Numbered from the stretch's first letter, positions 33,284 through 42,264 are shown. The stretch: 64,000 nt of DNA from Chitinophagaceae bacterium 26-R-25 (GCA_029906195.1 JARWSJ010000001.1:744001-808000), one strand, 5' to 3'. The notes: generated by a model not told the origin, from the sequence alone. Program-made: numbers and translations.

Positions 33284-34426
33284 ATGAATCAGAAACTCAA
33301 TTGGCTATTGGCCTTAACCTTTATTATTTTCTCTGTATATTCCTGTAAAAAAGATGACGCATCACCTGTGCCGGTGATCACATTGTCAGTTGCAACGGAC
33401 ACGATTTCTGTAGCATTTGGCGACAGCGTGGTTATCAAAGCAACTGTCAACAATAATGTACAGGTGGAGCATTCGTGGAAATTAAATGATTCATTGTTTT
33501 CAAAAACTGCTGATTTTAGGTACAAGCCAACCATGGCTGGCGATTACAAGCTTGTGTATGCCGGAGGTAATGCTGAAGGCCATTTCTCGAAAAACATCGT
33601 GTTGCGTGTATCTGCTCCGATACGACCGATAACAGCCACCAGCAACAAGTACATCAGTGTAGTGTTCGATTATTTACCTGCACCGGGGCAATTTGTTAAC
33701 GAAGAAGGACTGGGCGATAAGAATGCGCCAAAGGGAATTATTGGTGGCACGGACGCATTGTTGCACTTAGGTGCTTATGGGGGTTATGTTGTTTTTGGAT
33801 TTGATCACTCCGTTCTCAACAAGCCGGGGTATGATCTTGCCATTTACGGAAATCCTTTGCCACCGCCGATGGAATGGTCCGAGCCCGGTATTGTACTGGT
33901 GAGCCAGGATAAAAACGGCAACGGCTTACCCGATGATGAATGGTACGAGCTAGCGGGAAGTGAATATAACGCAGCAACAACCAAAAAGAAATACACCATC
34001 ACTTACTACAATCCCAAAACAACTGCAGATGTTCAGTGGAAAGATAATTTGGGAAACACGGGTGCAGTTGAGATCAATCCTTTTCACGATCACAGCTATT
34101 ACCCTGCATTCGCGCCAAACCAGGATTCAATCTCTTTTACCGGAACGCTATTGAAAAATACGTTCGGTTTAATGGACAATGGGTTTATTTATATCAATTC
34201 CGGATTTCCATTTGGCTATGCGGACAATTATTCTTCCGGCGATGAGTATGCAAAAAATCATTTCAATTCTTTCAACATCGATTGGGCAGTCGACAACAAC
34301 GGCCAACCAATTCAACTAGCCTCCATTGATTTCGTAAAAGTTTACACGGGACAAAACGATAAAGGCAATACTTTGTTGGGAGAGATATCGACGGAGATAA
34401 GTGGCGCGAGGGATCTGGGATTTTAG
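33284..34426 (+). CDS. Cell-surface PKD-domain lipoprotein of the B12 operon
   Basis: 380 aa from ATG 33284 (lipobox SVYSCKKD). Residues about 25-110 form an Ig/PKD-like domain whose end (FRYKPTMAGDYKLVYAGGN) resembles that of the first BtuG-like protein (LSFKPDAAGKYLINFTAS). The C-terminal 250 residues (YLPAPGQFVNEEGLGDKNAP, GGYVVFGFDHSVLN, DEWYELAGSEY, NGFIYINSGFPFGYADNY) form one domain found in Bacteroidota cell-surface proteins near B12 genes. It lies 29 bp after the previous gene. Direct corrinoid binding is possible but not shown. A start at 33176 overlapping the previous gene is unlikely. Confidence 0.7.
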   Translation: MNQKLNWLLALTFIIFSVYSCKKDDASPVPVITLSVATDTISVAFGDSVVIKATVNNNVQVEHSWKLNDSLFSKTADFRYKPTMAGDYKLVYAGGNAEGHFSKNIVLRVSAPIRPITATSNKYISVVFDYLPAPGQFVNEEGLGDKNAPKGIIGGTDALLHLGAYGGYVVFGFDHSVLNKPGYDLAIYGNPLPPPMEWSEPGIVLVSQDKNGNGLPDDEWYELAGSEYNAATTKKKYTITYYNPKTTADVQWKDNLGNTGAVEINPFHDHSYYPAFAPNQDSISFTGTLLKNTFGLMDNGFIYINSGFPFGYADNYSSGDEYAKNHFNSFNIDWAVDNNGQPIQLASIDFVKVYTGQNDKGNTLLGEISTEISGARDLGF

Positions 34427-34667
34427 GAACTAGGAGTTAGGAATTAAGAATTAAGAATTAAGAATTAAGAATGCTTTCGACGCATCATTGTTTTTTTGAT
34501 TTAAACAGCAATACTGTTGAATACAACGGCTGTCAGGTGGCAAGTTGGTAGCTAGCACCCGAAGAACTCTTAATTCTTAATTCCTAATTCTTAATTCTGT
34601 TTATGGACAGGCCTTAAAGAATTCCTAATTCCTAACTCCTAATTCCTAATTTCTAATTCTTAATTAT
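34424..34667. repeat. GGAATTA repeats with double right arm
   Basis: Left arm 34424-34472; right arms 34568-34598 and 34620-34667. The left arm meets the TAG stop of the PKD lipoprotein. Spacer starts ATGCTTTCGACGC, like the spacer at 15384 of a different family. Confidence 0.85.
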
Positions 34668-34678
34668 CCCTGCTTTCT

Positions 34679-34686
34679 TATATTTG
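34679..34686 (+). promoter_or_regulatory. Putative -7 box for the punA-porin operon
   Basis: TATATTTG, exact match, 12 bases after a repeat arm and 74 bases before the punA ATG. Confidence 0.45.
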
Positions 34687-34760
34687 CTCCCGCTTATAGC
34701 AGGAGTTGATTAAAACAATTGCATAGCAACAGGTTACACGGAATTTTAAAAGCAAAATTT

Positions 34761-35582
34761 ATGTCAGCACTACTCGACAATTTGAAAGAAACAGTTGCCT
34801 ACATTCAAAGTCAATATTCAGCTAAACCATTGGCTGGTATTGTGTTAGGTAGCGGCCTTGGTAACCTGGTAAAAGAAATTGTGGTTGAAAAAGAAATCCC
34901 TTACGATAAAATCCCTCACTTCCCGGTATCAACGGTAGAGGGGCACCAGGGAAAACTAATTTTCGGTCAGCTTGCTGGGAAACCAATTGTGGCCATGGCC
35001 GGCCGTTTCCATTTTTATGAAGGATATTCCGCGCTGGACGTAACTTTTCCTATCCGTGTAATGAAATTGCTGGGCATCAAAACCCTTTTCCTGAGCAACG
35101 CGGCGGGTGGAATGAACCTCGATTTTAAAGTGGGCGATCTGATGATCATCACAGATCATATCAGTATGTTCCAGGTAAATCCGCTGATCGGTAAAAACGA
35201 AGAGTCTTTGGGGACCCGTTTTCCGGATATGAGCGAACCATACAGCAAACAACTGATCGCTTCAGCGAAATCGATAGCTGCGGGTGCAGGCATCGACATC
35301 AAAAGCGGTGTATACGTTGGCGTTACCGGCCCCACTTTTGAAACAAGGGCGGAGTATAAAATGCTGCACATCATAGGCGCTGATGCAGTGGGCATGAGCA
35401 CTGTGCAGGAGGTGATCGTGGCACAACACATGAAACTGCCTGTATTTGCCATTAGCGTAATTACTGATCTTGGTATACGTGAGGAGGAAAACGTGATTAC
35501 ACATGAAGAAGTGCTTGAAGCAGCACATGCGGCTGAGCCGAAATTGACAACTATTTTTAAAGGATTGATCGCCGGCCTGTAA
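34761..35582 (+). CDS. punA: Purine nucleoside phosphorylase
   Basis: 273 aa cytoplasmic enzyme of the trimeric (PNP/MTAP) family, splitting inosine or guanosine with phosphate. Seen: GIVLGSGLGNL near residue 25, phosphate-binding GRFHFYEGY near 82, SNAAGGMN near 112, substrate-binding GPTFETRAEYKML near 190 and DAVGMSTVQEVIVA near 210. The ATG at 34761 is chosen; an ATG at 34719 adds 14 residues not found in the family. It is followed 16 bp later by a porin, perhaps the outer-membrane route for nucleosides. Confidence 0.9.
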   Translation: MSALLDNLKETVAYIQSQYSAKPLAGIVLGSGLGNLVKEIVVEKEIPYDKIPHFPVSTVEGHQGKLIFGQLAGKPIVAMAGRFHFYEGYSALDVTFPIRVMKLLGIKTLFLSNAAGGMNLDFKVGDLMIITDHISMFQVNPLIGKNEESLGTRFPDMSEPYSKQLIASAKSIAAGAGIDIKSGVYVGVTGPTFETRAEYKMLHIIGADAVGMSTVQEVIVAQHMKLPVFAISVITDLGIREEENVITHEEVLEAAHAAEPKLTTIFKGLIAGL

Positions 35583-35598
35583 CATCTTTACATATTAA

Positions 35599-37638
35599 AT
35601 GACATTTCCCGTTTTGGTGCAACAAAAGCTCTTGAAGCATTTCAGATATAGTGTGACCTTCATTGCAATGATAATGATTGCAGTGCAAGTTTCAGCGCAG
35701 AACCCTGTCCAAAACATGGGAAACCGTTTCAAAGGAATGGGCGGTAGCGGAAGCAGTGGTGGCAATGACAGTCTTCGCCACAGAACCGGTTTGGAAGATT
35801 CTCTTACGATTACCTATCGATTTTTGGATACAACACGTCAAAGCAAAATGGATTCATCCATTAATGACTTTACAAAGCGTTTTCCTATTCCGGCGCATTA
35901 TATGACGCTGGGCAATAATGGATCGGCTGCTAAGTCACTGCTTTTTGCGCCAAATATGAAGGATGGCTGGGACCCTGGTTTTCATGCTTATGATGTATAC
36001 AGATATACAATAGAGGACACCCGTTTCTATACCACAACAAAGCCATTTTCTGAACTGGGTTATTTGCTTGGAAGTAAAAAAGAGCAGATGATCGGATTCA
36101 CCCATACGCAAAACATGACGCCCAACTGGAACGCGGGGTTTCAATTCAGATTGATCAACTCTCCTGGCTGGTTTAAAAATCAGAATACCAACCATACTAA
36201 TATTCGCTTCAACACGGCCTACCAGTCAAAAAATAAGAGATACCACCTGCAGTTTATTGCATTGTCAAACAAACTACAGGGGTCCGAAAATGGCGGCATA
36301 CAAAATGAGGCGGATCTGCAGAACACAACTACCTACAAAGACAGGGTGACGATACCGGTGCAGCTGGGAAACTACATTGCACCTGGTTTTGCGGTGTTCA
36401 ATAGTAAAATTTCAACCGGTACAAAAGATAAGAATTCCGCTATATTGTTGAGACAGCAATATGACTTCGGACAAAAGGATTCCACTGTAACGGATTCTAC
36501 AGTAACACATTTATTTTATCCTCGTCTGCGTGTTGAATACACGATTCAATATAACAAATTTGACTACGCGTTTGTCGATCAGTCGCCAGACTCTTTTTAC
36601 GTACATAAATATGATTTCTTTGCGCCTCCGCCAACGAATTTCATAGTAGAAGAAAAATGGACGCAGCTGGTTAACGACTTTTCGTTTTATACATTCCCCG
36701 ATTCTCATAACTCACAGCAGTATCTGAAGTTGGGTGCTTCCATTGAAAACCTCAAAGGGACGTTTACCTCCAACGGAAAGCAGCTGTACAACACAATCCT
36801 GCACGGAGAGTATCGCAATAAAACACGTAACAGAAAATGGGATTTTGAAGCAGCGGGTAATTTGTATCCAACCGGATACAACGCTGGAGATTTCAGTGTT
36901 TACGGCCATCTTCAGCGCTATTTGGGAAGAAAATTTGGGACACTTTTGGTGGGAACTCAAATTACCAATAGAACTCCTTCATTTATTTACACAGGAGAAG
37001 GGAGCTTTGGATTTACCAAGAACTCATTTAATAAAGAAAATATCTTAAAGTTCTTTGGCAACGTTGATGTGCCATTCCTAAAAATGAGACTGTCTGGAGC
37101 ATATTTCCTTGCAACCAACTTTACTTATTTCAATGGTTACTATCATCCCGAACAAGCATCGTCGCCATTTAACCTGTTGCAGGTAAATGCAGACAAGGAT
37201 TTCAAGCTGACAAGGCACCTGATCTGGCATGCACAGGTTGCGTTGCAACAAAGAATCGGCGACGGTCCCGTAAATGTGCCGTTGTTTTATACGAGAAACA
37301 GGATTGGCTACGAAGGAAATCTTGGGTTTAAAAACCTCGTGTTGAATACGGGGTTGGAAATAAAATACAATTCTCCATATAAGGCCGATGGCTATTCTCC
37401 AATGTTCGGACAGTTTTACTTTCAGGACGATCGCGTAGTTAATTTAAAGGCTCCTGAAGTTGATGCGTATTTACACTTCCGCATTCGTTCCTTTGTGTCG
37501 TATGTGCGTCTTGAAAATCTAAACTCCATCAGTTTCAAAAACGGGTTCTCTTTTACCAACAATAATCTTGCAACGGCAAATTACCCGTATCCCGGAGTAC
37601 AGCTCAGGGTGGGGATTTACTGGACTTTCGTGAACTAA
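35599..37638 (+). CDS. Putative outer-membrane porin (Porin_10 type)
   Basis: 679 aa with a signal peptide (IMIAVQVSAQNP). After a low-complexity GMGGSGSSGGND region the protein is a large beta-barrel with alternating aromatic strands, such as WNAGFQFRLINSPGWF, YHLQFIALSNKLQG and LHFRIRSFVSYVRLENL, ending GIYWTFVN. It resembles the Bacteroidota putative porin family. Co-transcribed with punA by distance. Substrate unknown. Confidence 0.75.
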   Translation: MTFPVLVQQKLLKHFRYSVTFIAMIMIAVQVSAQNPVQNMGNRFKGMGGSGSSGGNDSLRHRTGLEDSLTITYRFLDTTRQSKMDSSINDFTKRFPIPAHYMTLGNNGSAAKSLLFAPNMKDGWDPGFHAYDVYRYTIEDTRFYTTTKPFSELGYLLGSKKEQMIGFTHTQNMTPNWNAGFQFRLINSPGWFKNQNTNHTNIRFNTAYQSKNKRYHLQFIALSNKLQGSENGGIQNEADLQNTTTYKDRVTIPVQLGNYIAPGFAVFNSKISTGTKDKNSAILLRQQYDFGQKDSTVTDSTVTHLFYPRLRVEYTIQYNKFDYAFVDQSPDSFYVHKYDFFAPPPTNFIVEEKWTQLVNDFSFYTFPDSHNSQQYLKLGASIENLKGTFTSNGKQLYNTILHGEYRNKTRNRKWDFEAAGNLYPTGYNAGDFSVYGHLQRYLGRKFGTLLVGTQITNRTPSFIYTGEGSFGFTKNSFNKENILKFFGNVDVPFLKMRLSGAYFLATNFTYFNGYYHPEQASSPFNLLQVNADKDFKLTRHLIWHAQVALQQRIGDGPVNVPLFYTRNRIGYEGNLGFKNLVLNTGLEIKYNSPYKADGYSPMFGQFYFQDDRVVNLKAPEVDAYLHFRIRSFVSYVRLENLNSISFKNGFSFTNNNLATANYPYPGVQLRVGIYWTFVN

Positions 37639-37639
37639 G

Positions 37640-37731
37640 CAGGCTCAAGGCTAAATGCCTGACGCTGAATGCTGGTGTGAAATAGTTTGCGACTTGCCTT
37701 CGCCTTAAGCGTTCAGCTTTAAGCGTTTAGC
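37640..37731. repeat. GCGTTAG-family inverted repeat
   Basis: Left arm 37640-37672 (GCTCAAGGCTAAATGCCTGA), right arm 37700-37731 (CCTTAAGCGTTCAGCTTTAA, GCGTTTAG). More degenerate than other copies. Confidence 0.7.
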
Positions 37732-37796
37732 CCCGTTGGTTTTGTTAATTTTTTGCCTATCCGTCAGAAATCATCCTGAAGTAGCCTCTTGTCGCT

Positions 37797-37804
37797 TATT
37801 TTTG
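37797..37804 (+). promoter_or_regulatory. Putative -7 box, 9 bases before ATG
   Basis: TATTTTTG, exact TAnnTTTG match ending 9 bases before the HYC_CC_PP start. Implies a leader of only a few bases. Confidence 0.45.
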
Positions 37805-37813
37805 TAAGACTTC

Positions 37814-38212
37814 ATGAAGAAATTATTCACCATAGCGTTGGCATTTCTTTACCTGGCGATCACAAGTGGCCTGGTGCTTGAAATGCATTATTGCATGGGG
37901 AAATTGGCTTGTTCTGAGTTTGCGCTCGCAAAACATGAGCCATCCAAAACCTGCAGCAAATGCGGGATGGAGAATGGCAAAAACAAATGCTGTAAGGATG
38001 AAGTAAAGGTGATAAAGCTGCAGGATGTTCACAAACAGGTTTCCCTTGATTATGAAATAAACGTGCCGGTTGCAATTTTGCCGTATCATACATGGCAATT
38101 CGATCGTTATGCACCGGTAACGAGCGACAGAAATTATACTTACAACTCACATGCACCACCTTTAACAGGTGGCATCTCTAAATGTGTGCTCAACAGCGTT
38201 TTCAGAATTTAA
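37814..38212 (+). CDS. HYC_CC_PP family small exported protein
   Basis: 132 aa with a signal peptide (LFTIALAFLYLAITSGLVLE). It has the three motifs that name the family: HYC (MHYCMGKL), CC (NKCCKDE) and PP (SHAPPLTGG), plus CSKCGME. Such Cys/His proteins are found in Bacteroidota beside copper or heavy-metal genes; their role is not established. Here the next gene codes for a heavy-metal-associated domain protein, which fits. Confidence 0.8.
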   Translation: MKKLFTIALAFLYLAITSGLVLEMHYCMGKLACSEFALAKHEPSKTCSKCGMENGKNKCCKDEVKVIKLQDVHKQVSLDYEINVPVAILPYHTWQFDRYAPVTSDRNYTYNSHAPPLTGGISKCVLNSVFRI

Positions 38213-38374
38213 TACCTCCTCAACGTTACGTTTCGTAACATGATGGCGCTTATGCCATCGTTTCAATTTAATCATTACTTTAGTGTGAATAAAAGATGCT
38301 ACGGCCAGTATTTATGCCGAAACATCACTATCAAAAAATCAACAATGCCGCACGGCAGTACAAAAAATATTATT

Positions 38375-38854
38375 ATGAAAACGCTTCAATTATTTTCATT
38401 TATTGCTTTTTTATTTATTTCTGTTACCTCATTTGCACAAACACAAAAGCAAACCGTAAAAGTGTGGGGCGAGTGTGGTATGTGTAAAAAAACAATCGAA
38501 AAGGCAGCCAAACAAGCTGGTGCTGCTTCAGCAGATTGGAATGTAGAATCAAAGATTTTGACGGTTTCTTACGACGCGAAACAAACTGATCTGAAAGGCA
38601 TTGAAAAATCAATCGCTGCTGCTGGTTACGATACCAAGAATTTCACAGCCAGCGATGAAGCCTACAAAAAATTACATACGTGCTGCCAGTATGAAAGAAA
38701 GGCAAGCATGACTACAACCAGCGAAAATGCGGCTAAATGCTGCAGTGACGCAAATTGTTGCAAAGACATGAAAGATTGTACTGATAAAGATTGCTGCAAA
38801 GGAAAAGACGGCGCTAAAGGCTGTACAGACAGTACGACTTGCTGCAAACACTAA
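38375..38854 (+). CDS. Exported heavy-metal-associated (HMA) protein with Cys-rich tail
   Basis: 159 aa from ATG 38375, giving a signal peptide (LFSFIAFLFISVTSFAQ). The HMA domain follows with its metal site GECGMCKKTIE (about residues 29-39). After HTCCQYER the C-terminal 50 residues hold many Cys in pairs: KCCSDANCCKDMKDC, DKDCCKGKDG, TTCCKH. The tail resembles a metallothionein-like metal store. Likely a periplasmic copper-binding protein, together with the preceding HYC_CC_PP protein. A 45-residue extension to 38240 has no signal character. Confidence 0.8.
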   Translation: MKTLQLFSFIAFLFISVTSFAQTQKQTVKVWGECGMCKKTIEKAAKQAGAASADWNVESKILTVSYDAKQTDLKGIEKSIAAAGYDTKNFTASDEAYKKLHTCCQYERKASMTTTSENAAKCCSDANCCKDMKDCTDKDCCKGKDGAKGCTDSTTCCKH

Positions 38855-38858
38855 TATT

Positions 38859-38947
38859 TAGTCAAAATTTTAAAGTTAAAAGTCAAAAATCTGTAACGCG
38901 TGCTGCGCCAGAAGTTTTTGACTTTTAACTTTTTAATTTTGATTTTG
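38859..38947. repeat. Inverted repeat of AGTTAAAAGTCAAAA type
   Basis: Left arm 38859-38890 (TTAAAGTTAAAAGTCAAAAA), right arm 38914-38947 (TTTTTGACTTTTAACTTTTT), spacer about 23 bp. A further family with the same architecture as the others. Confidence 0.8.
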
Positions 38948-39007
38948 TACTAGTTTCCCGCTTTTTACGTTACCATTCTTTTGCGCCGTGGCGCTCAAAT
39001 CGATACC

Positions 39008-39487
39008 ATGAAAAATAAGCTTCTGTTCATTCTTATATTGACGCTTGCCGGAATTGTTTCCTATGCACAACCCAGGCAGGGGCAACCGGCACCGGAAATC
39101 TCCTTGCCGGATGTCAACGGCAACAACGTTTCCTTGTCTTCATTAAAAGGAAAAATAGTACTGATAGACTTTTGGGCATCCTGGTGCGGGCCATGTCGCC
39201 AGTCGAACAAACATTTGGTAAAGCTGTACGAAAAATACAAAGACAAAGGGTTCGAGATTTACGGCATTAGTGTGGATGATAGTAAAGATGCCTGGAAAAA
39301 GGCCATTAAATACGACAAAATAAACTGGGTACAGGTAAACGAAAGTAACAGTAACGACGGTAAAGTTGCCAACGCATGGTATGTTCAAAGAATACCGACT
39401 TCTTTTTTAATGAACAAAGAAGGCGTGTTAATTGAAATGAATCCGGATGATAAACAGCTGGAGAAGTATTTGAAGGAAAACCTTTAG
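39008..39487 (+). CDS. TlpA-like exported thiol-disulfide oxidoreductase
   Basis: 159 aa from ATG 39008 with a signal peptide (LLFILILTLAGIVSYAQ). Thioredoxin fold of the AhpC/TSA-Redoxin-TlpA group: PAPEISLPDVNGNNVSLSSL, active site FWASWCGPCRQ near residue 59, ISVDDSKDAWKKA, cis-Pro in QRIPTSFLMNKEGV. It probably reduces disulfides in the periplasm, for example in cytochrome c maturation or stress. Its location after two Cys-rich metal proteins may be meaningful. Confidence 0.85.
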   Translation: MKNKLLFILILTLAGIVSYAQPRQGQPAPEISLPDVNGNNVSLSSLKGKIVLIDFWASWCGPCRQSNKHLVKLYEKYKDKGFEIYGISVDDSKDAWKKAIKYDKINWVQVNESNSNDGKVANAWYVQRIPTSFLMNKEGVLIEMNPDDKQLEKYLKENL

Positions 39488-39489
39488 GG

Positions 39490-39575
39490 AATTGAAAATT
39501 GAAAGTTGAAAATTGAAAATTAGAAGGTCCAGAACCGCCTCACATTTTCAACTTTCAACTTTCAATTTTCAATTA
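39490..39575. repeat. TTGAAAA inverted repeat between convergent genes
   Basis: Left arm 39490-39521, right arm 39543-39575, spacer 21 bp. The right arm overlaps the TGA stop of ispH (ending ANN, stop). Fills the whole gap between two convergent genes. Confidence 0.9.
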
Positions 39576-40789
39576 TTCGCCAGTTCATCCACCTTGCTCT
39601 CTACTCCATAAAATCCCGCTAGTCTTCTGATCACTTTTTCCACTAGAGCATCCGGACAAGACGCGCCACTGGTAATTAAAACCTTCAATGGTTCTTTTGC
39701 AGGCAAATAGTCGTGTGAAAGAATTTCTTGTTTTGTATGAAAATTATAATGCAATATTTCCTTTGGTGAAAGAATTTTCTCATCGTTATTGACAAAGTAG
39801 GTGGGTAGTTTTTCCTCGCATAACTCAACCAGGTGCGTTGTGTTGGAAGAGTTGTAGCCGCCTACCACCACTGCGATATCCGCCGGCGTTGAAAGCATAC
39901 CTGTAACAGCCGTTTGATTGTCGTTGGTTGCGTAGCAAAGCGTATCTCTTGTATCGGCAAAGCGCTCACCGATGTTTGTTTCGTTTAGCTGATAATGTTC
40001 CTGCATTACCTTTTTTAGATACTCGGCAATGGCTTGTGTATCCGTTGCCAGTTGGGTGGTCTGGTTAACCACGCCAATTCGCTGCAGGTCCTTTGTAATG
40101 TCAAATCCTTCGCTGAATCTGCCTTTAAAGGCCTCGTAAAATTCATCGGCCGGTTTTTCTCCCGTAATGTATTTAGCAAGATCAATTGTTTCCTGCATGT
40201 CGTTCACGATCACCGTTGGTGTTTGTGAAGCCGCATGGGAAAATGTGGCTCTTGTTTCTTCGTGTTTTGGTTTACCATGCACAACGATCGAGTAGCTTTT
40301 TTTGGCGATTTGCTCGCTGCGGTTCCAAACCTTCTCCACGAACGGACAAGTCGTGTTATATTTTTCAGTGTGGATACCGATCTTATTCAATTTTTCTTCG
40401 ATATCCAGTGTTGTTCCAAATGCGGGGATCAAAACGATGTCATCTGCTGTAAGCTCTTCAAAAGGAATGATCTGTTTGCCATAGGTGTCCTGCAGAAACT
40501 GAATTCCACGTTCCTGCAAATCCGCATTTACCTGCGGATTGTGGATCATTTCACTCAACAGAAAAATTCTTTTTCCGGGATTTTCGTCAACCGTTGTGAA
40601 AGCAATTTCAATAGCATTTTCCACACCATAGCAAAATCCGAAATGTCGTGCAAGATAAATGTGTAAAGGGCCGAGATCCAGCAGCGTAGGCGTGAAATCT
40701 TTCTTCAATTTGTCATCCTGCTTACGCCTGTTCTTGATAGCGGTAATGAGCGGGCTACGGTATATGTTTGGAACGTTGAACTGCTTCAT
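39569..40789 (-). CDS. ispH: 4-hydroxy-3-methylbut-2-enyl diphosphate reductase
   Basis: 406 aa, last enzyme of the MEP pathway, an iron-sulfur protein making IPP and DMAPP. The three cluster cysteines are in GFCYGVENAIE, NTTCPFVEKVW and SGASCPDALVE. The length matches the long plant/cyanobacterial type rather than the 316-aa E. coli form. Start at 40789 is chosen: the next upstream ATG (40900) adds a translated repeat (FSTFNFQFSIS). A TATTTTTG box lies 4 bases upstream. Divergent from the GH13 gene. Confidence 0.9.
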   Translation of the reverse strand: MKQFNVPNIYRSPLITAIKNRRKQDDKLKKDFTPTLLDLGPLHIYLARHFGFCYGVENAIEIAFTTVDENPGKRIFLLSEMIHNPQVNADLQERGIQFLQDTYGKQIIPFEELTADDIVLIPAFGTTLDIEEKLNKIGIHTEKYNTTCPFVEKVWNRSEQIAKKSYSIVVHGKPKHEETRATFSHAASQTPTVIVNDMQETIDLAKYITGEKPADEFYEAFKGRFSEGFDITKDLQRIGVVNQTTQLATDTQAIAEYLKKVMQEHYQLNETNIGERFADTRDTLCYATNDNQTAVTGMLSTPADIAVVVGGYNSSNTTHLVELCEEKLPTYFVNNDEKILSPKEILHYNFHTKQEILSHDYLPAKEPLKVLITSGASCPDALVEKVIRRLAGFYGVESKVDELANN

Positions 40790-40793
40790 GGCG

Positions 40794-40801
40794 CAAAAAT
40801 A
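40794..40801 (-). promoter_or_regulatory. Putative -7 box, 4 bases before ispH ATG
   Basis: Minus strand reads TATTTTTG, exact match, between the ispH ATG and the repeat arm. Implies a leaderless ispH mRNA. Confidence 0.45.
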
Positions 40802-40805
40802 CGTG

Positions 40806-40964
40806 GAAATTGAAAATTGAAAATTGAAAGTTGAAAATGGGGCTGGACTGGAACCCAGATAGTCATGATTGTGATGATTCTCATGATTTTTATTAATCAT
40901 TTCAAATCTTGATAATCATGAAAATCCGCGTCCTCATTTTCAACTTTCAATTTTCAATTTTCCA
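40806..40964. repeat. Nested inverted repeats: TTGAAAA family enclosing ATCATGAAA family
   Basis: Outer arms 40806-40839 and 40935-40964; inner 9-mer arms 40861-40890 (CATGATTGTGATGATTCTCA) and 40905-40933 (TTGATAATCATGAAAATC). Lies in a divergent promoter region, so it is not a terminator for either gene. Confidence 0.85.
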
Positions 40965-40989
40965 CTGTCAAAATCCCTATTTTTATTCC

Positions 40990-42264
40990 ATGGATACAAT
41001 CTTTCAGCCCGTTTCATGGATACATTCGACAAATATATATGAGGTAAATTTCAGGCAATATACTCCCGAAGGCACTTTCAATGCTTTCAGGGCGCATTTG
41101 CCACGATTAAAGAGCATGGGCGTGGAACTGTTGTACTTTATGCCGGTTACGCCCATCAGTTTTGCCAAAAGAAAAGGATCACTGGGCAGTTACTATGCCT
41201 GCAGCGATTACACTTCCATTAATCCGGAATTTGGCACAATGGAAGACTTTAAAGCGCTTGTTAAAGAAGTGCAGAGCCTGGGTATGAAAGTGATGATCGA
41301 TATCGTGGCCAACCACACTGGCTGGGATCACCGCTGGACCCGCGAGCATCCTGAATATTATCGCAAAAATCTGGATGGTGAATTTTTCGACGCACATGGA
41401 TGGGATGACGTGATTGACCTCAACTACGACAATCCGGATCTGCGCAAAGCAATGATCGACATGATGCTTTTCTGGATCAAAGAATGCGATATAGATGCTT
41501 TTCGCTGTGACATGGCCATGCTGGTACCGGTTGACTTCTGGAAGGAAGCGAGAACTGCCTGTGATGGCCAGAAAAAGCTATTTTGGTTTGCCGAATGCGA
41601 GGATATCGCCTACCATGAAGTTTTTGATGCCACTTACACCTGGAAATTTCTTCACTCCATGGAGGCTTTCTGGAGAAAATCCATTGACATAAACGGGCTG
41701 CAGGGCGTTCTTAAAACCTACAACGAAACGTTTCCTCCGCACGCTTTCAGGGCGTATTTTACCAGCAATCACGATGAAAATTCTCACAGCGGAAGCGAGT
41801 ATGATCGTATGGGAGAAGCTGCCAAAGCCTTTGCTGTTCTTTGCTTCACCTGGAACGGTATTCCATTTATCTATTCCGGGCAGGAATTGCCGAGCCGCAA
41901 AACGATAGCATTCTTTGAACGCGATCCGATTGAGTGGACGGGTACATTCGAATTGAACGATTTCTACAAAACCCTGCTTGACCTGAAGAAGCGAAGCGCG
42001 GCTTTGCGTGCAGTCGATTCTTCTTCATTCATGATCCAGACAAATGCCGCTGACTATGTGTTCTCGTACCTCCGGAAAAATGGTGATGCAGAAGTGCTGG
42101 TATTTTTGAATCTTTCAGATCACCCGGTAACTGTCTCCACCTCACATCCTTACATCCGCGGCAGTTTTAAAGATATTTTCAACGATACTACATACGATTT
42201 CTACCAAACAAAATCCATTACAATAGAGCAGTGGGGGTATGCGGTGCTGGAGAAGTTAATTTGA
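40990..42264 (+). CDS. Intracellular GH13 alpha-amylase-family enzyme
   Basis: 424 aa from ATG 40990; no signal peptide. GH13 regions are all visible: DIVANHTGW (region I), DAFRCDMAML with the nucleophile Asp (region II), FAECED with the acid Glu (region III) and FTSNHDENS with the third Asp (region IV). It should cleave or rearrange alpha-glucans or maltodextrins in the cytoplasm. It is shorter than most amylases and lacks accessory domains. The exact specificity is open. Extension to 40909 is translated repeat. Confidence 0.85.
   Translation: MDTIFQPVSWIHSTNIYEVNFRQYTPEGTFNAFRAHLPRLKSMGVELLYFMPVTPISFAKRKGSLGSYYACSDYTSINPEFGTMEDFKALVKEVQSLGMKVMIDIVANHTGWDHRWTREHPEYYRKNLDGEFFDAHGWDDVIDLNYDNPDLRKAMIDMMLFWIKECDIDAFRCDMAMLVPVDFWKEARTACDGQKKLFWFAECEDIAYHEVFDATYTWKFLHSMEAFWRKSIDINGLQGVLKTYNETFPPHAFRAYFTSNHDENSHSGSEYDRMGEAAKAFAVLCFTWNGIPFIYSGQELPSRKTIAFFERDPIEWTGTFELNDFYKTLLDLKKRSAALRAVDSSSFMIQTNAADYVFSYLRKNGDAEVLVFLNLSDHPVTVSTSHPYIRGSFKDIFNDTTYDFYQTKSITIEQWGYAVLEKLI

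Noticed and set aside
40790-40900. N-terminal extension of ispH (and likewise of the GH13, DUF486 and FkbM-side frames)
   Set aside because: The extra residues (FNFQFSIS type) are translated repeat arms, and a -7 promoter box lies between the extension and the chosen ATG.
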